From Acidovorax sp. GBBC 1281 (lineage in GTDB: Bacteria > Pseudomonadota > Gammaproteobacteria > Burkholderiales > Burkholderiaceae_C), in the NCBI RefSeq assembly GCF_028473645.1, contig NZ_CP097269.1:5293501-5357500 (forward strand): a stretch of 64,000 nucleotides of DNA, in the 5' to 3' direction. The notes beneath the pieces were generated by a model, which did not search any database, was not told the origin of the DNA, and saw only the letters and a list, made by a program, of their open reading frames with translations. Each line of letters opens with the position of its first letter. The stretch's first letter is position 1. This document shows positions 58,531 to 64,000 of this stretch, in pieces. The position numbers and the translations under genes were made by a program.

Positions 58531-59274
58531 TCAATGGCCGAGGTACACGTCGATCACCTTGGGGTCGTTCTGGACCTTGTCCATCGATCCCTCGGCCAGG
58601 ATCTTTCCCTGGTGCATCACGGTGACCTTGTGCGCGATGCGCTTGACGAACTCCATGTCGTGCTCGATCACGATCACCGCGCGGTTCCTGCAGATACGCT
58701 GCAGCAGTTCGGCCGTGAGCTCGCGCTCGCGCGCGCTCATGCCGGCGATGGGCTCGTCCAGCATCAGCAGCTCGGGCTCCTGCATCAGCAGCATGCCGAT
58801 CTCCAGCCATTGCTTCTGGCCGTGCGAGAGCAGGCCGGCCTCGGTGGCGAGCAACCCGCCCAGGCCGATGTCGTCGGCCACGTCCTGCACCCGCTCCTTC
58901 ACTGCGCTGATGCAGCGAAAGGCCAGCGCACCGAACACGGTGCGCCCGGTGGGATAGGACACCTCCAGGTTCTGGAAGACCGACAGGTTCTCGTAGATGG
59001 ACGGCGTCTGGAACTTGCGGCCGATGCCCAGCCGCACGCGCTTGTGCTCTGCCATGCGCGTCAGCTCCTCGTTCTTGAACTTGATGCTGCCGCTGGTGGC
59101 GCGCGTCTTGCCGCAGATCAGGTCCAGCAGCGTCGTCTTGCCCGCGCCGTTGGGGCCGATGATCACGCGCAGCTCGTTCCTGTCCACGTACAGCGTGAGG
59201 GTGTCGATGGCCTTGAAGCCCTCGAACGAGACGGTCAGGTCTTCCACGGCCAGGGCGAAGTCGGTGTTGCTCAT
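58531..59274 (-). CDS. urtD: Urea/short-amide ABC transporter ATPase UrtD
   Basis: The 247-residue ABC ATPase has GPNGAGKTTLLDLICG near 40, the signature-like LLSHGQKQWLEIGMLL and LMLDEPIAGMSARE. The unusual LSHGQ signature is typical of UrtD and LivG-type subunits. It is partner of UrtE in the same operon. Confidence 0.93.
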   Translation of the reverse strand: MSNTDFALAVEDLTVSFEGFKAIDTLTLYVDRNELRVIIGPNGAGKTTLLDLICGKTRATSGSIKFKNEELTRMAEHKRVRLGIGRKFQTPSIYENLSVFQNLEVSYPTGRTVFGALAFRCISAVKERVQDVADDIGLGGLLATEAGLLSHGQKQWLEIGMLLMQEPELLMLDEPIAGMSARERELTAELLQRICRNRAVIVIEHDMEFVKRIAHKVTVMHQGKILAEGSMDKVQNDPKVIDVYLGH

Positions 59275-59298
59275 GGGAGGTGCTCCGGTTGCGTGCGC

Positions 59299-60501
59299 TC
59301 AGGCGCTCTGGCGGCGGGTGCCTTCGGGCAGGCCGGGCCCGCGCGCCGCCGGCTCGGTATCCACCGCGGTGCTGCGCGCCGCGGCGGCCTGCGGCGCGGG
59401 CACTGCGGCCTGGCGCAGGGCCTCGCGGCGGCCCTTCCACCAGGGCACGATGCGGCTTTCCCACAGGCCGGCCAGCCCCAGCGGGAAGGCCATGGTCACG
59501 CCGATGAACAGTCCCGCCATGAGGAACAGCCACAGGTCGGGAAAGCTCTCCGAGAAGTACGTCTTGCCCGCGTTGACCAGCAGCGTGCCGTACACCGCGC
59601 CCACCAGGCTCATGCGGCCACCCACCGCCGCGTAGATCACCATCTCGATCGACGGCACGATGCCCACGAAGCTCGGCGACATGAACCCCACCTGCAGCGT
59701 GAACAGCGCACCCCCGATGCCCGAGAGCGCCGCCGCCAAGCAGAAGGTAAACACCTTGAAATTGGCGACGTCGTAGCCCGAGAACCGCACGCGGTCTTCC
59801 TTGTCGCGCATGGCCAGCAGCAGCGTGCCCAGCTTGCTCGTCTGGATGAAGCGGCACAGCACGATGGACGCCACCAGCAGCGCCACGCACACGTAGTAAA
59901 GAATGTATTTGGCGCTGTCAGTGCGCGTGTCCCAGCCCCACAGCGTCTTCAGGTCGGTCATGCCGTTCACGCCGCCCGTATAGCCCTGCTGGCCGATGAT
60001 GAGCACGGTGCAGATCAGCGCCACGGCCTGCGTGATGATCGCGAAATACACGCCGCCCACGCGGCGCTTGAACATGGCGAAGCTCACCACCCAGGCCAGC
60101 AGCGTGGGCGCCACGATCACGGCCGCCAGCGAGAACGGCAGGCTCTTGAACGGCACCCAGAACGCGGGCAGCTCGGTGATCTGGTTCCAGTCCATGAAGT
60201 CCGGAATGCCCGGTGTGGACTGGATCCTGGTGCTCATGGGGTCGGAGGCTTCGAGCTTCAGAAACATCGCCATGGCGTAACCGCCCAGGCCGAAGAAAAC
60301 GCCCTGCCCCAGGCTGAGCACGCCGCCATAGCCCCACACCATCACCAGGCCGATGGCCACGAAGGCATAGGTGAGGTACTTGCCGACGAGGTTCAGCCGG
60401 AAGATGTCGAGCGCCAGCGGCAGCACCACGGCCAGCAGCACCGTGAGCAGCACCAGGCTGGCCAACTGGTAGCGCAGGATCCAGGCTTTGAGGGCATTCA
60501 T
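59299..60501 (-). CDS. urtC: Urea/short-amide ABC transporter permease UrtC
   Basis: The 400-residue LivM-type permease has about ten helices, opening with ASLVLLTVLLAVVLPLAL and the motif GYGGVLSLGQGVFFGLGGYAMA near 60. A 50-residue basic, Ala-rich C-terminal tail extends beyond the last helix. The ATG at 60501 fits the first helix. Confidence 0.92.
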   Translation of the reverse strand: MNALKAWILRYQLASLVLLTVLLAVVLPLALDIFRLNLVGKYLTYAFVAIGLVMVWGYGGVLSLGQGVFFGLGGYAMAMFLKLEASDPMSTRIQSTPGIPDFMDWNQITELPAFWVPFKSLPFSLAAVIVAPTLLAWVVSFAMFKRRVGGVYFAIITQAVALICTVLIIGQQGYTGGVNGMTDLKTLWGWDTRTDSAKYILYYVCVALLVASIVLCRFIQTSKLGTLLLAMRDKEDRVRFSGYDVANFKVFTFCLAAALSGIGGALFTLQVGFMSPSFVGIVPSIEMVIYAAVGGRMSLVGAVYGTLLVNAGKTYFSESFPDLWLFLMAGLFIGVTMAFPLGLAGLWESRIVPWWKGRREALRQAAVPAPQAAAARSTAVDTEPAARGPGLPEGTRRQSA

Positions 60502-60559
60502 GGGGCGACTCCGGTGGGTGCAGCGTGTGGACAAGGCGATGGAAGCGATGGGGGCGCGC

Positions 60560-61474
60560 TCAGCGGCGCACCTTCGAGGCGAACAGGCCCTGCGGCCGCA
60601 CCATCAGGATCAGCACGATCAGCGACAGCGTGATCACCTTGGCCATGGAGCCGGCGAGGAAGAACTCAGTGATCGATTGCGTCTGCGCGATGCCGAAGGC
60701 GGACACCACCGTGCCCAGCAGGCTCGCCGCGCCGCCGAAGGTGACGACGAGGAACGCATCGACGATGTAGAGCGAGCCCGAGGTGGGCCCCGTGGAGCCG
60801 ATGGTGGTGAACGCAGCGCCCGCCACCCCAGCGATACCGCAGCCGATGGCGAAGGTGAGGCGGTCGGTCTTCTTCGTATCGATGCCGATGGCGTTGGCCA
60901 TCACCCGGTTGCTGACCGTGGCCCGCACCCGCAGGCCCCAGCGGCTCTTGTGCAGCGCGAGCAGCACGCCCACCGTCACCACCAGAGTGAGCGCCAGCAC
61001 GAACAGGCCGTTGATGGGAATGTCCAGCCCCTCCGCGGGCGCCCACGATCCCAGCAGCCAGTCGGGCAGGGTCGGACTCACCTCCTTGGGGCCGATGAAG
61101 GTGCGAAAGCACTGCTGCAGCCCCAGGCTGATGCCCCAGGTGGCCAGCAGGGTGTCCAGCGGGCGCTTGTACAGGTGGCGGATCAGGCCCCATTCCACCA
61201 GCCAGCCCGCAATGAACGCGAAGCCGAAGGCCGCGGCGATGGCCAGCGGGAAATAGAACGGCATCCACTGCGGCGCGTGCGTGGACGCGAGCGTGGAGCC
61301 CAGGTAGATGGTGTAGGCGCCGATGGTCATGAACTCGCCGTGCGCCATGTTGATGACGCCCATCTGGCCGAAGATGATCGCCAGCCCCAGGCCCATGAGC
61401 AGCAGCACGGCGAACAGGCTCAGGCCGGCGAAGCCCTGCATCAGGCCGATGTTCATCATTTCGGAAAAGGTCAT
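60560..61474 (-). CDS. urtB: Urea/short-amide ABC transporter permease UrtB
   Basis: The 304-residue LivH-type permease has the motif FGQMGVINMAHGEFMTIGAY near 35-54 and GSTGPTSGSLYIVDAFLVVTFGG near 225. AGGAG precedes the ATG at 61474. It pairs with UrtC to form the membrane channel. Confidence 0.92.
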   Translation of the reverse strand: MTFSEMMNIGLMQGFAGLSLFAVLLLMGLGLAIIFGQMGVINMAHGEFMTIGAYTIYLGSTLASTHAPQWMPFYFPLAIAAAFGFAFIAGWLVEWGLIRHLYKRPLDTLLATWGISLGLQQCFRTFIGPKEVSPTLPDWLLGSWAPAEGLDIPINGLFVLALTLVVTVGVLLALHKSRWGLRVRATVSNRVMANAIGIDTKKTDRLTFAIGCGIAGVAGAAFTTIGSTGPTSGSLYIVDAFLVVTFGGAASLLGTVVSAFGIAQTQSITEFFLAGSMAKVITLSLIVLILMVRPQGLFASKVRR

Positions 61475-61678
61475 GGTGCAGCTCCTGCGTGCAAGCCCAT
61501 CAAAGAAAAAACCCGATGCGGCAGTGCCGCCCTCACAACGGTCCGCACCAGGCACGGGACTGACGACCGGCGTGGCCTCATGCCGGGGACACCGAGGAAG
61601 GGCCGCCCCGCACCGAAGGTGTCGTCCCCCTCCCGCGCAGCGAGAGAGGGGGAAGGCGCGCAGCGCCTCAGGGGGTGG
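61475..61678. repeat. urtA-urtB gap with Comamonadaceae-type GC-rich hairpin repeat
   Basis: The last 58 bases (61621-61678) hold two nested hairpins, CCCCCTC / GAGGGGG and GGCGCGCAGCGCC, directly after the urtA stop. Repeats of this form are very common between genes in Acidovorax and relatives (general knowledge). It may protect or attenuate the transcript so that urtA, the binding protein, is made in excess over the membrane genes. Confidence 0.6.
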
Positions 61679-62944
61679 TCACTGATACCCCTTGGGGAAG
61701 GGATCGGGCTTGATGAGTTCGGGCGATTCGGCCACCACCTTGAACGTAGCGTCCGGCAGTCCCTGCGCGATGCGCGACTTGCTCCACAGGTGGTGGTTGG
61801 CGTCCACCTTCACGTAGCCCTCGGGCGCGGTCTTGAGTTCGATGCCCGGCGACGCGGCCACCACCTTGTCCACGTCGAAACTCTTGGCCTTCTCGACGGC
61901 GGCCTTCCACAGCCAGGGGCCGAGATAGCCCGCCTGCGTGACGTCGCCGATCACCGCGTTGGGACCGTACTTGGCCTTGAAGGCGGCCACGAATTTCTTG
62001 TTGTTCTCGTTGTCCAGCGACTGGAAGTACTTCATCGACGAATAGAAGCCCGCGAAGTTCTCGCCGCCCACGCCGGTCATCTCGTCCTCGGTGACCGACA
62101 GCGTCACCAGCAGCTGCTTGTCGCCCGTGATGCCCGCCGCCTTGAGCGCCTTGTAGAACGCCACGTTGGAGCCGCCCACCACGGCGACGAACAGGCAGTC
62201 GGGCTTTTGCACCTTGATCTTGTTCATGAGCGAGCCGAAGTTGGTGCTGCCCAGCGGGTAGTACTCCTCGCCCACGACCTTGCCCTTCTGGAAGTTCTCC
62301 ACGTGCTTGCGTGCGATCTTCATCGAGGTGCGCGGCCAGATGTAGTCCGAGCCGATCAGGAAGAAGGTCTTGGCCTTCTTCTCGGTCTTGGCCCATTCCA
62401 GGCTGTACAGGATCTGCTGCGTGGCCTCCTGACCGGTGTAGATCACGTTCTTGGACTGCTCCAGGCCCTCGTAGAACGTGGGGTAGTACAGCAGGCCGTT
62501 CTCCTTCTCGAACACGGGCAGCACGGCCTTGCGCGAGGCGCTGGTCCAGCAGCCGAACACGGCGGCGCAGTGGTCGTTGATGAGCAGCTTCTTGGACTTT
62601 TCAGCGAACGTCGGCCAGTCGGAGGCGCCGTCTTCCTTGATGACCTTGATCTTGCGGCCCAGCACGCCGCCCATGGCGTTGATCTGGTCGATGGCGAGCT
62701 GCTCGGCCTGGATCGATCCCGTCTCCGAGATGGCCATGGTGCCAGTCGCCGAATGCAGCTGGCCCACGGTGACCTCGGTGTCCGTCACCGCCAGCTTGGT
62801 GGTGTTGACCTGCGCCGTGGGCTGCGCGAAGGACCATGCGGGCAGGCCCGCCACCGAGGCGGCCCCCATGGCCTGCAGCAGCCGGCGGCGGCCCGCATCC
62901 GCGGCCAGGAGGGGGGAGACATTCGGATCGAGGGGGTGCTTCAT
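61679..62944 (-). CDS. urtA: Urea/short-amide ABC transporter binding protein UrtA
   Basis: The 421-residue periplasmic protein has a twin-arginine-like leader (AGRRRLLQAMGAASVAG) and the UrtA/FmdD fold: TVGQLHSATGTMAISETG near 60, FGCWTSASRKAVLPVFEKENGLLYYP and GSDYIWPRTSMKIARK. UrtA and amide-binding FmdD are close relatives, and the fmdA neighbour makes formamide or urea equally likely. AAGGAG precedes the ATG at 62944. It is the first gene of the operon. Confidence 0.93.
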   Translation of the reverse strand: MKHPLDPNVSPLLAADAGRRRLLQAMGAASVAGLPAWSFAQPTAQVNTTKLAVTDTEVTVGQLHSATGTMAISETGSIQAEQLAIDQINAMGGVLGRKIKVIKEDGASDWPTFAEKSKKLLINDHCAAVFGCWTSASRKAVLPVFEKENGLLYYPTFYEGLEQSKNVIYTGQEATQQILYSLEWAKTEKKAKTFFLIGSDYIWPRTSMKIARKHVENFQKGKVVGEEYYPLGSTNFGSLMNKIKVQKPDCLFVAVVGGSNVAFYKALKAAGITGDKQLLVTLSVTEDEMTGVGGENFAGFYSSMKYFQSLDNENNKKFVAAFKAKYGPNAVIGDVTQAGYLGPWLWKAAVEKAKSFDVDKVVAASPGIELKTAPEGYVKVDANHHLWSKSRIAQGLPDATFKVVAESPELIKPDPFPKGYQ

Positions 62945-63117
62945 GGGAGCGCTCCTTGCAACAGGCAATACGGGGTGGTTGGACGGCGTCGGTGGTTCCG
63001 CGCTGGGGCCAAGATTAGGGACAACCCTGCTGCGCGCCCATACGTCAATTGACGTAGCCGGCCGCCCGGCGCCGGCGTGCGGCGCGGACAAGAACGTTTC
63101 TTGCATGCAGGCCCGGC

Positions 63118-64000
63118 ATGGCCCCGATCGCACCGCCCACCCCCCAGACCGCGCCGCAGACTATTTTTCGGTTCCGCCGCGAATACAACGCCTGGGTGGC
63201 CGACGAGACGATGGAGGACTACGCGCTGCGCTACACGCCCAAGGGCTTTCGGCGCTGGAGCGAATGGCGCGTGGCCAACACGGCGTTCGGCTCGCTGTCG
63301 TTCCTGGCGCTCGAAGCCATCGGCGGCGCCATCGCGCTCAACTACGGCTTCGCCAATGCGATGTGGGCCATCCTGGCGGTGGGCGTGCTGATCTTTCTCA
63401 CCGGCCTGCCGATCGCCTACTGCGCGGCGCGCTACGGGCTGGACATGGACCTGCTCACGCGCGGCGCGGGCTTCGGCTACCTGGGCTCCACCATCACCTC
63501 GCTGATCTACGCGGTGTTCACCTTCATCTTCTTCGCGCTGGAGGCCGCCATCATGGCGCTGGCACTGCAGATGGCGGTGGACTGGCCGCTGCAGTGGTGC
63601 TATGTGCTGTCGTCCCTCGTGATCCTGCCGCTGGCCATGCGCGGCATCACGCTCATCTCCCGGCTGCAGGCGTGGACGCAGCCGCTGTGGCTCTTCCTGC
63701 TGCTGCTGCCCTTCGTGTGGATCGCGCTCGCGCAGCCGCAGCTGTACCGCGACTTCGCGGGGCTGTCGGGCCTCAAGAGCGGCAGCAGCCAGTTCGATCC
63801 GCTCATGTTCGGTGCCGCGGCGGCGGTGATCTTCTCCCTGGTGGTGCAGATCGGCGAGCAGGTGGACATCCTGCGCTTTCTGCCCGAGCGCACCGCCGCC
63901 AACCGCTGGCGCTGGTGGGGCGCGGTGCTGGTGGCCGGCCCGGGCTGGATCGTGATGGGCATGCTCAAGATGGCGGGCGGCGCGTTCCTCGCCTTCGCCG
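63118..64000 (+). CDS. NCS1 purine/cytosine permease-like membrane protein, 5' part only
   Basis: The frame opens at ATG 63118 and runs off the window, giving 294 residues so far. It has the NCS1 (CodB-like) arrangement: a hydrophilic start with RREYNAWVADETMEDYALRYTP, a first helix region GSLSFLALEAIGGAIALNYGF, then helices at regular spacing including FGYLGSTITSLIYAVFTFIFFALEAAIM. It is divergent from urtA. It may be a transporter of a purine or allantoin-like compound. Some histidine kinases of related bacteria carry such a permease domain at the N-terminus, so a sensor for the urt-fmd operon cannot be excluded. Confidence 0.75.
   Translation, partial: MAPIAPPTPQTAPQTIFRFRREYNAWVADETMEDYALRYTPKGFRRWSEWRVANTAFGSLSFLALEAIGGAIALNYGFANAMWAILAVGVLIFLTGLPIAYCAARYGLDMDLLTRGAGFGYLGSTITSLIYAVFTFIFFALEAAIMALALQMAVDWPLQWCYVLSSLVILPLAMRGITLISRLQAWTQPLWLFLLLLPFVWIALAQPQLYRDFAGLSGLKSGSSQFDPLMFGAAAAVIFSLVVQIGEQVDILRFLPERTAANRWRWWGAVLVAGPGWIVMGMLKMAGGAFLAFA

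Noticed and set aside
57847..60633. 928-codon plus-strand frame opposite the urt genes
   Set aside because: Antisense shadow over three certain transporter genes.
60488..63052. 854-codon plus-strand frame opposite urtB and urtA
   Set aside because: Antisense shadow; it starts within urtC and has no recognisable domain.

Overview
The window is high-GC proteobacterial DNA that looks like the Comamonadaceae (Acidovorax relatives). This is an inference from a two-gene-type MetH under a SAH riboswitch, a monomeric isocitrate dehydrogenase, a urtABCDE-fmdA-fmdB cluster, short intergenic palindromes of the kind common in that family, and GC-rich codon use. It has two unlike halves that meet at about 30.08 kb.

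Positions 1-30083 are accessory DNA and appear to be the right part of a large Tn7-like element inserted in comM. At its right edge lies tnsA-tnsB-tnsC-tniQ followed by a zinc-ribbon gene, all on the minus strand with overlapping start and stop codons. The element ends about 115 bp upstream of tnsA, directly inside comM, whose 3' part (30086-30748) remains. Gene order and target match the Tn6022/AbaR type of Tn7-like transposon. tnsB carries a one-base frameshift, and the zinc-ribbon gene is split by a complete IS66-family element with a perfect 8-bp target duplication. The left end of the element lies outside the window.

The cargo, left to right, is: the C-terminal part of a very large protein cut by the window edge; a 1150-residue membrane protein of unknown function between 60-bp inverted repeats; a TetR repressor with a flavin monooxygenase; an MFS exporter with an AraC regulator; remnants of dnaE2 and alkB next to a probable transposon end; and a dense group that I read as a defence island. 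That group holds a dGTPase-like HD protein, a protein resembling TnsE, and a tightly coupled four-gene operon: a glycine-rich small protein, a PfkB kinase fused to a nucleoside deoxyribosyltransferase, a QueC-like enzyme and a SagB-like flavin oxidoreductase. Facing it is an adenine-methylase/OGG-type-glycosylase pair. The QueC operon is the best candidate for an undescribed system: it combines nucleoside-handling enzymes, a nucleobase-ligating enzyme and a small protein with a poly-glycine N-terminus that could be its substrate.

Positions 30086-64000 look like ordinary chromosome: a short-chain dehydrogenase with a divergent frameshifted LysR gene; a complete RND multidrug efflux operon (adaptor, frameshifted pump, outer-membrane channel, TetR) with a divergent second TetR; ferredoxin-NADP reductase; envelope proteins; a phospholipase C; metH; a solute-binding protein; a DMT exporter; icd; small secreted or lipid-anchored proteins; and a urea/short-amide uptake and formamidase cluster. 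The last gene, an NCS1 permease-like membrane protein, runs off the right edge.

Three conserved genes (tnsB, lysR, RND pump) each carry a single extra base. This could be real decay or uncorrected sequencing indels. No tRNA, rRNA or CRISPR array was seen.
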